A program made the position numbers and the translations under genes. Below the pieces are notes generated by a model. That model saw nothing but the letters and a program-made list of their open reading frames with translations. It was not told the DNA's origin and did not search any database. A stretch of 64,000 bases of DNA from Hygrocybe punicea. Its lineage: Eukaryota > Basidiomycota > Agaricomycetes > Agaricales > Hygrophoraceae. Every line of letters starts with the position of its first letter. The first letter of the stretch is position 1. This document shows positions 1 through 11,541 of this stretch, piece by piece. The stretch is taken from positions 4,030,001 through 4,094,000 of the forward strand of contig OY744466.1 of NCBI GenBank assembly GCA_963556145.1, given 5' to 3'.

Positions 1-700
1 TATTGAAGCGCATTCGTGTGACATTCATAGCCTTCCCGACAAGCCTGTCCTATGTTGGAAAGATTCCCAGAACTCCTGCTACCCCATTACCGAAAGTAAC
101 CTCAATTTATGGGCCACCAAGATCGTGTGTTTGGTTGTTTTATTCCAGTCAAATGACGCTGACCTTTCACTGAAGGTCAGAGATCCTGGGAACAATACTA
201 TTGACGTGAAACCTGCGGAACTCAACTTCTACAGCAATGCACCACGTTCCAGGAATCCCGGCCGTCCAATAGCACAGACACAGGCACAGGCACCGCTGCC
301 CAACCCAGGTTTTCCATATGGCTATTACCCCCCACCATATCCCCCGACATGGCCCGGCTACAGTCAAGGCCCACCATCCACTCTCAATCCAGCACAAACT
401 GCAGCAGTTGCGCCTATCAAAGTCAACTATCCCATGATAATTCCTTGGTTGAACTATTGCGACCAACATCCTGATCGCTGTGGAGAAGATTTCAGTGCAC
501 ATGCTGATAAATTCAATAAAGAAGGTTATCGCCGTCTCCACCAGCTTACTGGAGAACGTGTTTCTGTGGAAAAGTTGTCTGATTGGCTTGGAATTGGTAA
601 AGGTACAGCAGATTTGTTAATACGTTATGCGGAAGAGGACTTGGAGTTGGTGAAGGCTGGAACATTCACAATGACAGTTGAAGAGGACTTGTATGCATAG
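1..700 (+). CDS. 3' part of a multi-copy-type hypothetical protein gene (partial)
   Basis: The frame is open from base 2 to the TAG at 698-700, about 232 codons, so the gene starts upstream of the window. The visible protein has three parts. The first is an N-terminal stretch with CWKDSQNSCYPITESNLNLW-like residues. The middle is Pro/Gln/Tyr-rich and low in complexity (around GYYPPPYPPTWPGY). The last, about 95 residues, is compact and probably helical, containing PWLNYCDQHPDRCG and ending in acidic residues. I recognise no enzymatic motif. The style (Pro-rich linker plus small helical C-terminus) resembles hypothetical proteins found in many copies in mushroom genomes, which is an impression and not a family assignment. 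Bases 125-148 start with GT and end with AG but are a multiple of three, so they may be an unusually short intron or simply coding. Confidence 0.6.
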   Translation, partial: IEAHSCDIHSLPDKPVLCWKDSQNSCYPITESNLNLWATKIVCLVVLFQSNDADLSLKVRDPGNNTIDVKPAELNFYSNAPRSRNPGRPIAQTQAQAPLPNPGFPYGYYPPPYPPTWPGYSQGPPSTLNPAQTAAVAPIKVNYPMIIPWLNYCDQHPDRCGEDFSAHADKFNKEGYRRLHQLTGERVSVEKLSDWLGIGKGTADLLIRYAEEDLELVKAGTFTMTVEEDLYA

Positions 701-1251
701 AAACACGGATATTGTGACTTGGAAACCCTTTGTTGAGGAGATATGCTTTGAAACATAGATTTTTTTGTTAGTGGGAAGAACATATGAATTAAATAGTTCT
801 ATGCGAGTAACAGTACACCCCACTACAATAAAGGTATTAGTGAGAGGGGGACAGCTACAGTAAATGCTAGTAAATGTACTGCAGATGGGAAAGCCGTGTG
901 CCGATCTGTGCAACCGTACTTCCATGCATGTTCTCATGTGAGCTGTCAAAAATGTCTTTAGCACCTAGCAAATAAGCACTGGAGTGTACATACATAGTTT
1001 GACAATGGCTGATGCCCTCTGTGGCCTGCAAGGTCCAACCGACTTCCATACCCATTGCCAAATTTTCGAATTTGGAAATGGCTATATTAGAACAAAAATA
1101 AGTGGTCAACACCTTGGTTATGGGTATGGGAATGGGGATTTCAAACCACTAGTTGATATGTGCAAAACTTGCTGAGATATGGCCATCCGATTGTAGGGCC
1201 TTGGATGAAGTTGTGACTGTGGCGTTATACAAGGTCACGTGCAATACACAA
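701..1251. other. Intergenic stretch with no supported gene
   Basis: Short ORFs occur on both strands, but none has a recognisable domain, consistent splice signals or a coherent start. A TGGGTATGGGAATGGGGAT-like run near 1120 resembles the GGGTATGGG-rich ends of repeats seen elsewhere in the window (around 40920). I see nothing else. Confidence 0.5.
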
Positions 1252-1751
1252 TAAGAGATTGTAAGGGATGAAATGTTCCGTTTTTCAAGGAGAATACACT
1301 CCAATACCGGGATTTTGATAAACTCAGATTTTTACTTGATAATTGTAATATTCTAGTTTTATGGGAATATTGCTAATTTAAATTTCAATAACACAAAATA
1401 TCAAAAATCCCGGTATTGGAGTGTATTCTCCTTGAAAAACGGAACATTTCATCCCTTACAATCTCTTAAATTGGTGCTGTATTCGTCAAGTTACACTTCA
1501 CATAAGGTTCATTAGCTATTCCATCTTATGTCATCTATATCTCTGCACACACTTAGTATTTCTTGGATATGATGGTACAGCTGAAAAGCCCTTATGAAAT
1601 AGATAAATTTTGCCTATATAACCATTCAAATCCATTCAGTATTTCACAAGATACATAACTTCACATGGTAAAATTTTCTAAGTCATCATTTTCTTAGACA
1701 GTTAAAAAATTCAAAAAGTGTCAAGAATTAAGAAAACGGCTGTAATCATGT
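1252..1751. repeat. Hairpin repeat (66-bp inverted arms) plus tail related to the 20504-21276 palindrome
   Basis: Bases 1252-1317 and 1401-1468 are near-perfect inverted copies that share the core CCAATACCGGGATTT, with an AT-rich spacer of about 83 bp. The tail at about 1560-1745 (CAGCTGAAAAG, AATAGATAAATTTTGCCT, CATTCAGTATTTCACAAGATAC, ACGGCTGTAA) matches the outer right arm of the larger palindrome at 20933-21276. These are therefore two members of one repeat family. This copy lacks the outer left arm. No ORF is present. Confidence 0.85.
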
Positions 1752-2634
1752 GATTGATTTCCGTGCAAGTCAATTACGTGCATGTTTTGTGCGCAACGTT
1801 ACTTAACAATTGTGACAGCAACGAAGACGAAGATGAAACGAACACAACAACAGTGGCAATGTCAACGGCAACGACAATGAAGACGACAACGAAACCCAGA
1901 CGTGGACGAGGATTCGTCGTCGAGGGACGACGGCGAATAAAACGAGAGGAAGGAGCACCCACCTCCCAATCACCAGGTTTGTTCCCAAGGCCCTGTTGAC
2001 GCGAAGGCAACGCCCATGCGTCCAACGGCACACGGACTCAGCGAGTGCAAACCACAAATTACTGTGAACTCATCACTGATGCCATCTTACAGGCGTGCAG
2101 TAACTGGGTCACGAACCGCTTTCGAGAACGGTTGGATTATTATTTAATAAAACAACAGTCCCCAACTGCCACCGATTCTGGCGCGACTCGCTGTGGTTGA
2201 ATCGGGACGGACTCGCCGAGATCAAGTGTGTCTTATCAGAGGTAGACTAGAATAGACACAAGTGGGAGCAAGGATTCAATGTTCCTCTCCGCAAGTGAGC
2301 GTTAGTGAGCATTTCAGCTTGTTTTCTGATGATGGTTCCAGGTGGTGATTGCTGCATGAGTTGACGAGTACATGTCCAAGTGACGATAGCCCCGACCACT
2401 CTTTATCTGCACGCAAACTAACATAAATGGCCTATATTCATAAGAGTATATCCTCCCTAACGTTCGAAATGGACCACTAATCAAGAGTACAGGATCAAGA
2501 GTTGGAAACTTTTGCAATCAGAACCGCCTTTGTCCAAGAATGTCCGCAACTTCGCGCTGTTGGTGTTGCACTATGGCATTAATCGTGGTTCTTCCAATTT
2601 CTATCAACAGTCATGAGACGGGCGCTCGATGCAA
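1752..2634. other. No supported gene; low-complexity ACGA/GACGA tract
   Basis: Around 1810-1940 the sequence is rich in GACGA/CAACGA triplets, which yields short open frames on both strands with Thr/Arg-rich or Ser/Val-rich translations. These look compositional. Around 2150-2240 there is GC-richer sequence without an interpretable frame. Confidence 0.45.
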
Positions 2635-2841
2635 CTATTGAAAGGAAGCTGCACCGTGGTATCGAAACTGGGACCCAAATCCGAGGATCTCGAGCTTGCA
2701 GCCCAATGGAACTACCAGCGAATGCCGGTCATTGCTATATTGACCTCCCTTATCATTCTTTAAGGCCTGGTAGGATTTGATTGCGCTACTGGTAGCAGAG
2801 GCAATTCCAGCGATAATGGCGATGGTTTCGGGAACAGGCAT
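2635..2841 (-). CDS. Small hypothetical protein, 68 aa
   Basis: This is a complete short frame on the minus strand with an ATG at 2839-2841. The N-terminus (MPVPETIAIIAGIASATSSA) is a plausible amphipathic or membrane-facing helix, followed by KSYQALKND and a less structured tail. It could be a free-standing small protein or the first exon of a longer minus-strand gene. The AATATAG before the final third could act as a splice signal, so the last 30 residues are uncertain. No family is recognised. Confidence 0.3.
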   Translation of the reverse strand: MPVPETIAIIAGIASATSSAIKSYQALKNDKGGQYSNDRHSLVVPLGCKLEILGFGSQFRYHGAASFQ

Positions 2842-3161
2842 CTTTGGGTTGAGCGTCTTGTCCCGATTTCAGGTTTCCTGATAACCATATGCCCATGCTC
2901 ATATGTGTAAGCCAGAATAAGGCATGTTTGAATTTTATCCACCCGGAAGAGTTTGGTCTTATCTGCCTCATTTTACCCTTTTGGTGATCACCGAGGACTA
3001 TATTCCTCATGGGAAGCCAACATCATGATGGGAAATCTTCAAAAGCCAGACGATGTGTCGTTTTTAACAATCCTTCCCACATATTCAAATGTACGCAATT
3101 GGTAGTTCTTCCTTCTGTCTTTCTCTAGTGACTCTCACTCTTAGACCCCATACCTGCCCAC

Positions 3162-3926
3162 ATGATGTCTTCTGCCCAGCAGAACTATAACTGGAACAAT
3201 AAGCAGGTCGTCCCGCGAAACAATGCACAAAACGCAGTTGCTGTGAAGCAAACGAAATACGTTGGCCCAGCTGGTAAAGTGGTGCAAACAACTCAGGTAA
3301 CTCCATCGACCTTCTATCAACAAACTACGGCGGCCAATTCCAGTGAATATTTTGAAGAGACTGTTGCAATCAAATGTTGGTCTTTTTCTTATTGGCGCGG
3401 CATCAGAGAGGTCTTGGATCGGACATGTCTGTCCGCCACGAGCAGCGTTGTCGACAGAGCAATGGTGTTCGAGCAAAGGATACCAGAGGTCTACCCTGGT
3501 CGGAGCATTCACCTCATCGGTACCATCCATCTTTCGATCCTTTCCATGTTTGCTGAGCTTCGCAGGGTAAGCTATATTTTGCCAGGGCGGTCTGACTGCT
3601 TCTTGCGACATACCTCACAGACCGCAAATTCCACGTCCTCTCAACAACCACCACCACCACAAGTCCGCACCGTGACTCCTCCTCGCAGATCATTTGCTGG
3701 ACCGTCGGAAAAACTCATATACCCTTTGTCATCTCCCTCCTCGAGATACTCCCCAACAGTGGTGGCGACTGCAAGGCGTTCACCGAGAATGATAATGAAG
3801 CGACGCCTGACGTGGGAGGCGTGGCCCGCAATGCCGTTCGTGATGCTCAGATCACATACGTTACCCGCCCGCTCCCCCACCTGTCCACAGCCAGAATTGG
3901 CACCTGCCCGACACGGGCGCAAATGA
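3162..3926 (+). CDS. Uncertain hypothetical protein, 254 aa open frame
   Basis: This open frame starts with two adjacent Met codons. The N-terminal part is Asn/Gln/Val-rich (NYNWNNKQVVPRNNAQNAVA) and the middle is Pro-rich (SSQQPPPPQVRTVTPPRR). A CT-rich leader (3110-3150) lies just upstream, as is usual for basidiomycete promoters. After 3926 the neighbouring frame stays open (LPDTGANEIGGGVNGFAG-like), so the true gene may continue by splicing or be frameshifted. I recognise no domain, and the real exon structure could differ substantially. Confidence 0.35.
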   Translation: MMSSAQQNYNWNNKQVVPRNNAQNAVAVKQTKYVGPAGKVVQTTQVTPSTFYQQTTAANSSEYFEETVAIKCWSFSYWRGIREVLDRTCLSATSSVVDRAMVFEQRIPEVYPGRSIHLIGTIHLSILSMFAELRRVSYILPGRSDCFLRHTSQTANSTSSQQPPPPQVRTVTPPRRSFAGPSEKLIYPLSSPSSRYSPTVVATARRSPRMIMKRRLTWEAWPAMPFVMLRSHTLPARSPTCPQPELAPARHGRK

Positions 3927-4601
3927 AATAGGGGGTGGAGTGAATGGCTTCGCAGGTCCAGCCCAGATGGCTCTATCTGTATGTTCCAAAATCAGTTCAC
4001 TTGGATCCGTTTCCCGTGCGAATCTTCGACAAGAACCTTCATGGATTAACTTGACATTTTTACACCATGCCACAATTGACTTCCTCTAGTTGCCACACCG
4101 AGAACACCCATATTCTTTGACGCATTCACCACTGCGGAGAACGTTTAGGAGCGGATCGACTTTATGACAAGCAGCGAGGAGGCTGCAACAAGGAGGGCCT
4201 AAGTTAGGGCCTAATGACAGTGTAGCTACTAAGACCTTGATGGCAGGAGATCACCTCCGGTGAAGACGATTCCGAGAAATGGGTTTTTGGACCTAAATTA
4301 TCGACGAATACTGCTGCTTTGTACGGGAGCGATACCATACTGGACCCTAGCGACTTTCAGAAGTGGATTTTCCGGTCAAACAGGGCATACCATCGGCCGA
4401 ATCGTACTGTAGGTTCACAATATCAAGCATGTATCAAGGCGTTATGTATTGAAACAGATGTCATATCATTCGTCTGGCCTATGTTCATACTAAGCAAACA
4501 AGCGAGCTTTGTCAACGGTAACCCAACTTTCCGGTCCCTTCACCCTGCCAAGAAAGACAAACGCTCAACTGACGGAAGACAGTAAAAAGACGGTGGCAGG
4601 G
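3927..4601. other. Unresolved segment downstream of the hypothetical ORF
   Basis: Several short open pieces on the plus strand (for example 4319-4585, 88 codons) may be exons or remnants of the 3162 gene, but I cannot join them with confident splice sites. The region ends at the convergent 3' end of the alpha-mannosidase gene. Confidence 0.4.
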
Positions 4602-7600
4602 TCACGACACGTACTCTTGATCTGTCAATCTCCCGCCATACCCAATTACTAGCTTTACAGTCTTGACCTCGAACCGATGGAAGTCAAGTCTCAACACGAC
4701 TGCATGCTCCTCGGCCTTTTCGTGTCGAATCACATTGAGCTCGTCGCCGTCGTCCTCCAACAAATTAGTCACAAAAGCTTTAGAAATGGGTAAATGGCAA
4801 GCAATTCTGAGCTGAATGCTTGCATGACCGCCAAAGGCTTCGTAAAGCCTCAGTACAACCGTTGTGGTCGTTGACTTATTTGCCCAGTCGAAATCTCCCG
4901 GCCCAAAGCAGTCATCCTCACCACGCTTGATAGTTTCAAGGAACACGTTTGTGGATCCCTCGACGGTAAAGAGGGGTTTCATATTCAATAGAGGATACTC
5001 GCCGCAGCTACCAAGCTGTCTCACTGAAGAATATATCAGAAAAAGGGTCCCAGATCCCAAGTAGTCCGGGACGAACCATGTAATGGAGAATTGAAGAGAT
5101 AGGCGGCAATCGGAACATCAGATTCTAAAAAGTGGCCTTGGTGAGGTAATATCGCCCAAGAGAAGCTGTGTTCCCCTTAACAAGCAAGAAACTTTATTAA
5201 TGAAAATTGCACCCGGACACGGTACTGGAAAGGCACCTTGATCTTGTTCGGCATCTGGAGCAGTGGCGGCTCGAAGGAGCGAGAGTCGAAGAACATTTCC
5301 CTCACACGAAAACCCGTATTTCGATTCGGACAGAAGCGCGACGCCATAACCAAATTCACTCAAATCGGCATACTAAAAATGAAAGCATTCATTGAAAATA
5401 ATGGCAATGTATATATATATATTGACGCACTTTGTGGCCACAGACTTCGAATTTGGCTGCATCCCATGTCGTATTTTTGTGGGTCGGTCTCTGAACATGC
5501 CCGAACTGTGTTTCGTAGGTTGCATTTTCGCTTTGTATGTTCAGTGGCAACTCGACTGGAAATTTCTATCGCCATCTAGGTGCCAAAATAAATGAAATCT
5601 ACGACGTACACTTGAGGAACTCGTGTCTCTCATGCCAGTCAACTTGCGCGTCAAAAGTGAGCATTGACCGTGAGCTCGTCCAGTGTGAAGCTGTTCATTA
5701 TAATATAATTAGTCACATTACCACGTAAATTTTAGATATCTTGACCAGGTATTGCATCCAGGGAAATCTTGCACCAGAAACGGTGATCAATAATGTAATA
5801 TTTTGAGGAAAGGAGATTGCTTACGGTAACTTTAACGGTACTCTTGCCGTACTTGACCTCAGCCTGGACCGAAGCACGAAGGGGACCTTCATCCACCAAA
5901 ACAATCTTGGAGAAGTCCAGTGGGCGAGCAGTTTCGAGGTGGTGAATTTCGACATCTGAAGGACGCATGAACTGAGGAAGATCGCGGAAAGCCAACTCAT
6001 AAAGATTCACCCCATGCATCCCAATAATTAGGCCGATCCTCAAAGATTACTAGACCTCCAGTTTGATCTGCAGGAATAAGCTCCCGCCTGTAACAATAAT
6101 ATTTTTCACTTTTCGAATGCCTGATTCTTAAGCAAGACCTACCGAAGCTTCACATCAAACAAACTGCTGATTCTGCCTTTGGTGATGGTAAGCTGAACAG
6201 TTGAATTCCTAAGGACGCAGTGATCTGGTCCATTTGTGTAGACTGCGAGGAGTTAGAGATCACTAATAAAAATAATATTAATACGGTGGGGCGCGCACCA
6301 GACACAGGCATAGGAACAGCAGTAGAGCCCGCAACAAGAGCACCGGGACTCCCTCCCTCAGGGCAATGCATGACCGCATATCCAATCTTCGCATCCTTCG
6401 AAGTTTGGATGACGTTCGCCTTGAACTGCGACGTTATGCTAGTAAGAGGAACCTTGACAATGTCTGTTCTAGGGAAGAACGTCGTGTTGAAAGCGATAAC
6501 GGAACCGGAATCGCCGAACGACTTCACCCCTCTCTCATGGGGGAAAGGGACCGATCTGGGGAATAGCACATTGAAGGCCTCGTCCAGGAGATCCTGACCA
6601 ACCTCGCGAACTTCGGTGTATAGTTGTTCGGCATCTTCATAAACCATCCCACTGTTTTGAGAATCAATTGAGGGTTTGTTTCTCCGTCCGTCTCAGAAAC
6701 TTACATGGATGATCCCGGAAGAACTAACGAAACAGTCAGACTAAGAAACCCCGAAAGTTATATCACACTTACCGTCATGAACTGCGTCAAAAAGGCCAAA
6801 ATATCAGGAAACATGAGTTATAGAAATCGTTATTGTCTTACATTGATTCAGAAGTACCTTCTCCCACAAATCGTCGATGGCTTTCTTTGGGTACAAGTAA
6901 TCAGGCTTGAAAAACTTATACAGAGACGCCAAAGTCGTCATATGCTGTATGTACGACCGTGAGGATCTATACGCAATCACCATCAGGGGTCGAGTACGCA
7001 CCTCCACATCTCTAAGTAAGATTTCAGACTTGCGGTTTCCCTTTTTGATTGATCCTGTTCGCTATCAGCAAGAGGGCAAAACGGTAAGAGTTATCATATA
7101 CCATGTGATGTATATGTCCCACGGTGGAACTACAGAGATCTGAGTTTCCATCAAAGTTAGAAGAAGGGTGGATGCACACCTCAAGGTACAACTCCCCATG
7201 CCTAATAAACTACCATTTCAGATAAACACGTAGATTCAGTCAAGCTCTTGCTCACCAATTTGGCAAAGTCCTGCCTTGCTTTGAACTTTGGGTTACACCA
7301 TCAAAAAAGTCTTCAACGGACCCGCCCATGTAGACAGGTGGAAGCTCCCGATGTGTATTCGTCACAGACCGAATGCGCCGAAGCTGAAATAATAGTTAGC
7401 TGAAATGAACAACAGAGGTGTATCAGTGACTACATTTTCCAGCATCTTGGCAAGAGGACCTCCGCCCCCATCGCCATTTCCGAATACAAGAAGGGCAGAG
7501 TCAGATGATTCCAGATTCTAGACGTATGTAAGTGAAAGAACAGTCACAAAAATCTAAAACAAGCACTTTGTGATTTGTCTGGCCTTTGTTAATGTCACCG

Positions 7601-9601
7601 ACAGTAGCTTGTGCCGTGTAAGTATCTAGGGATAACTCATGTCGCAGATATAACAAGTTTACACAGATATACTCACCAACGGGGGTCATGTGACACAAAA
7701 CTTGTGTACCGTCAATTCCTACCCAGTTAAAGGTTGTGTGGGGAAAGACATTTCTACAACAATTCAAGGTCAACGTTATAGGGGATGAAGAAACTGCAAA
7801 CGAACATATTGTTCCTGCAATAAAGATTTTGTCAAGTATAATACATTTTCATAGGCGGTATTCCCTCACCAAGACAACTTTTGCGTGAAGAAATACTTCA
7901 TCCCAGCCCCTCTGATGAGCTGCGGCAGAGCTCCAGTGAGGCCGAATGAATCAGGGAGCCAAGATGTCTCGCAGCGTTTCCCAAACCTTGATTGAAAATA
8001 ACGCTGCCCAACCAGGAACTGCCGTACCAAACCCTCCCCAGAGGGTAAATTGGCGTCATTCTCGACCCAAGACCCACCAATTAGGTGAAATTGTCCAGAT
8101 AACACTTTTGCTTTGACGCGTTCGAATAAGGGAGGATAGAGCTTGTAGTCGATAAAAAGCCTATCAGTCAAACGAAAAGGTGATTTTCACGGACTCGAAC
8201 CTGCTCGAGCCACTGATATTGTTGGGCTTGACTACCAGCAAACCGGTGCTCCGGGTACCGCTCCATGAGGTCGATTTGCGTGGACCAGGATCGAGCGACC
8301 TTCTGTTGGGAAACACGATATGGCCATAACCTGTTCTAAAGATATAGATGGAACAGCAAGATAAAAATTCAAGCAGGACGTCCCAAGCTAGATCAATGTG
8401 ACAGTAGCTGGGTGTCGAACCAATTTTAGTCGGATATGAATCCATGGCATCATTACTCACCCTATCCCCCAGATCTGCGGCGTTGGGGCACCCTCATCGT
8501 AAATATTTGCGCCCTTAGCTTCCCAGCCCGCCCCAAAGAATCCTGCCGCAAGTTCGCGTGCTTGCCTGACGTTGGACGGATCACCTTTATAAAATACATT
8601 CATGATCTCGTTTGCCACACTGAGAGCCTTGTTCTGCAGCAGTGTGTTTCCTGGTAAGGTATCCACAATCTCCCGCAGTGTGGTAAAGTCCCAGAGAAGG
8701 CCCCATGCTTCTTGATTCGGAACCACGAGATCAGCAGAGGCGAGCCGAAAGTACCTGTTCATCTAGAAGAAGTTCGTCAAATACGACAGAATTGAAGAAT
8801 GGAAAACTAACGTCAGGAGGGGCAACTATATCGCCTTGCAAAGGTACACCGAACATGCCGTTGCAGCTCGATTCGATGACGAATTCGTAGTGACCTCGTT
8901 TGCAGGCGTCCAGAGGGATGATGTATTCCACTCTGCGGTCACCCCCATATCCACCAGTTATACCTATAGATGATCTTTGAATATCTACCACTCGCGAATC
9001 AAGTTTTCCCGTTCACCTTGCAGAGGAGAACCATCTGTCGTGAATATCATAGCTTCACACCCAGGATCAAACTCGACTACAAAGTAGAGTTAGCTCGAAG
9101 ATCGCAAAGCGGGTGCGTTGAGACAGACATTGAACACGCTCGTACTGCAGCCAGTAACTGGGGATCGTAACAGAAACTTTCCACCAGTGATTGGTCTACT
9201 CCAAAATATTAAGATCCACAGCAACTCTGGATCGAAGTTGACATACCCCTGCGAACAAAATTGGGGTGAGTATCGGTCTGATAGATACAACCTGAGCACT
9301 TACAGGAAGGACCGAAAGAATCACCCTTCTTGGCAGGCTTGAACTTCTGCTTCATCGCCTCGTCGAAAGTCGGCTTCGTGAGACCTGGGGCACTCCATAC
9401 TTGCAACTTCACGTGTTCCGAATTATCGATACGGTGAGTAAACAGAATGGATGAAAGGTTAACATCCGCGAAGTGTCCTCCGTGGAAAGTACCCAGCCGA
9501 TCCTTGGTCAGTCCTTTGATCCATTTGGCCCCAGGACTATGATTGAGTAGCGGATATGACGAGCCGGCACTTGGCCCTGGATAGTGGCCGTGACAGGCCA
9601 T
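4602..9601 (-). CDS. AMS1: Alpha-mannosidase, glycoside hydrolase family 38 (Ams1/vacuolar type), multi-exon
   Basis: This enzyme removes terminal alpha-linked mannose from free oligosaccharides. In yeast it reaches the vacuole by the Cvt route. The ATG is at 9599-9601 and the stop at 4602-4604. The N-terminal exon contains [20 protein letters not shown] and [13 protein letters not shown], typical of the N-terminal domain of this subfamily. The catalytic domain shows the zinc-binding CHIDLAW followed after an intron by [17 protein letters not shown], and [20 protein letters not shown], whose Asp (codon 7950-7952) corresponds to the family nucleophile. Middle pieces include [19 protein letters not shown]. 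The C-terminal beta domain includes the 6150-6647 and 4602-5060 exons. About 15 short introns interrupt the gene. The intron between AW and LWP lacks a clean GT-AG solution that keeps the invariant AWLWP, so a small sequence lesion or an odd splice is possible. Confidence 0.93.
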
Positions 9602-9861
9602 TACAATGCGATCTCAGGTTGTGGGTGAAATAGAGCGCTGTATTTTCAGACGGAGTTCACGGCTCATCAAAGTTGATCAAACCACTAATTATAAGCTGCT
9701 ACGCTCAAACATTGACCGTTTAGTTGGATCTGCCCTCTGAATTCAGTGATTTGGCCAGAAGGACGTCTCTTGCCAGTATCATCAACCAGGATACACAGGG
9801 CGCGGCTACTTCCTCTTCGCCAGTTCTAGTGCGCGTCAACCCCCTGAGTATGTCCTTCAAT
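9602..9861. promoter_or_regulatory. Upstream region of the alpha-mannosidase gene
   Basis: These 260 bp separate the mannosidase start from the stop of the Dus1 gene, both on the minus strand, so promoter elements for the mannosidase must lie here or inside the Dus1 3' region. No clear TATA box is visible. Confidence 0.4.
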
Positions 9862-11389
9862 TCAAGGGTGAGGTAGTGGCCGAATAAATGGCTGCGCCAG
9901 CCAATGTGGGAGTGTGATGAAGCCTGTGGCTGGATCGACCTTGATCAGGTCCTCCAGGTTCACGCCTTCCGCGTTTCTGGCATCACGCTATAGTTGTTCA
10001 GCGAAACCCCACAACAAATGACGGTACCAGATTGACCCTTACCTCCATCCGCGTCTTCATCTCTTCCACCAACTCGACGAACGCGTCGACTGAGCCGTCA
10101 CTGGTGATCCTGCCCAACTGCTCTCTGAGATCCGTCTCCCGCGCTAGCCCAGGCCGCATCAGCTTGAACAGGTGGCCTTTGATGGCACTAGGGGGTGGCT
10201 TCGTTTTTAGCTCCTTTGCGATGGAGAGGTACTCTAGCGCTAGGTCAGCGTGCGGTGGGTTAAGCCCAGTGTCGGAAGCCGAAAGAGACGGAAAGGTAGA
10301 GGATGATGCAGTAGCAAATAGGGCGGCGTTATACAATTGACCTTCAGCAGACATGACGGCGTCGGCACCAGTGGCCTTGAGACATGCTTCGATGTCTGAA
10401 TGAACAAGGATGTTACCGTTGGCAAAGACAGGTATGGAGACAGCTTCTTTCACCGCGCGAATCTTTTGCCAATCGGCCAAACCCTGCAACGTGTTTTGAT
10501 CAGCAAATGAAAAGCAACAATGAAAAGGGGGGAGCGAACGCTATTGTGTCCACGCTGCTCTCTCGTGCGACCGTGACAGGTGAGGATTTGGGCTCCCGCA
10601 CGTTCGAGCATCTTTGCATACTCAACCGTCTTCTCTGTCGTGTGGAGAATGCGGAACTTGGCGGTCACTGGGACAGCAAGATTTCTGTGTAGAATGTTGA
10701 CTGGAAAAATAAAATAAATCAATAAAAAATCGGCGACAGGATGGTTCTGTGCTCACTAAGATCAAAGATGAGATCCCAATCATCCTGCAGAAAACTCCCG
10801 AAATGACCCCTCCTCGCAATGTCCTGCGGGCAACCCAAATTCACGTCGACTGCGTCACAGAAACGTTCAACTGCCTTTGCTGACGCGAGGAGTTGATCTG
10901 GGTTATTGGCGCAGAATTGAACGATCAGAGGGCGGTCCCCAAGACCTCCCTCTTCGCCATTGGGGATGTTGAAGTTTTGGTTTCGGTACCCTTTCCGCGA
11001 GTTGTCGGCGAACATCTACTATTAATATAAGAGAATAAGCGCGACGCAAGCACACCGGCAAACGCAAATGACCTTGGCGTTGATCATGGGGGTATACGCA
11101 AGCTTTGAAAATTTCAATTGTGAACTTTGAACGAATTCTGAACGGCTCAGAATCATTGCGACTCTTGCTCACCTGCGCCCCATAGCGTCGAGACAGCCTT
11201 CGCCAAGCCTAGAGGCTCACTGGTCACTCTTCATGTTATGGTCGAAAAGTCTTGGCGCCAAGCAAGGCTTACCAGCTCACTCTGGTCTACCATGGGAGCC
11301 ACAACGAATTTCGGGCTGCCTAGAACTTCCCGGTAGAACTGGTAGCCACAAAGCTTTTTGGGCAGGTTTTCCTGAGCCAGTCCGGGCAT
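9862..11389 (-). CDS. DUS1: tRNA-dihydrouridine synthase, Dus1 type (positions 16/17)
   Basis: This is an FMN-dependent reductase that converts uridine to dihydrouridine in the tRNA D-loop. The start is the Met of MPGLAQENLPKK at 11389; the upstream in-frame Met codons give no family-like sequence. Exons read in order are SPKFVVAPMVDQSEL (FMN-barrel start), then AWRRLSRRYGAQ, LAYTPMINAK, MFADNSRKGY and VDVNLGCPQDIARRGHFGSF (with the catalytic Cys), a TIM-barrel piece with ILTCHGRTREQRG, and IPVFANGNILVHSDIEACL. The last exon runs to LPHWLAQPFIRPLPHP with a TGA at 9862-9864. Splice sites around 11210-11276 are clean (donor GTAAGC, acceptor CTCTAG) and in phase. A C-terminal region after the barrel, including a KMRPGLARE-like helix, fits the Dus family. 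Length is near 400 aa, as usual. Confidence 0.93.
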
Positions 11390-11541
11390 GGCAGCCGAGA
11401 GGATGTGACGGAGAATGTGTTGCAGTGAAATATTGGTGACGAAAGCGATTGACTCGCTTTTAAAAAAAGTTTGTCTGTTTCCCTTATTTGTGCACTTAAT
11501 GTGAGTCATATACACCATTTCAGCTAAGGAGCTTTGTGGGG

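Noticed and set aside
1754..2057. Overlapping 80-codon frames on both strands
   Set aside because: They come from a GACGA/CAACGA-rich tract and have no domain, start context or conservation signal.
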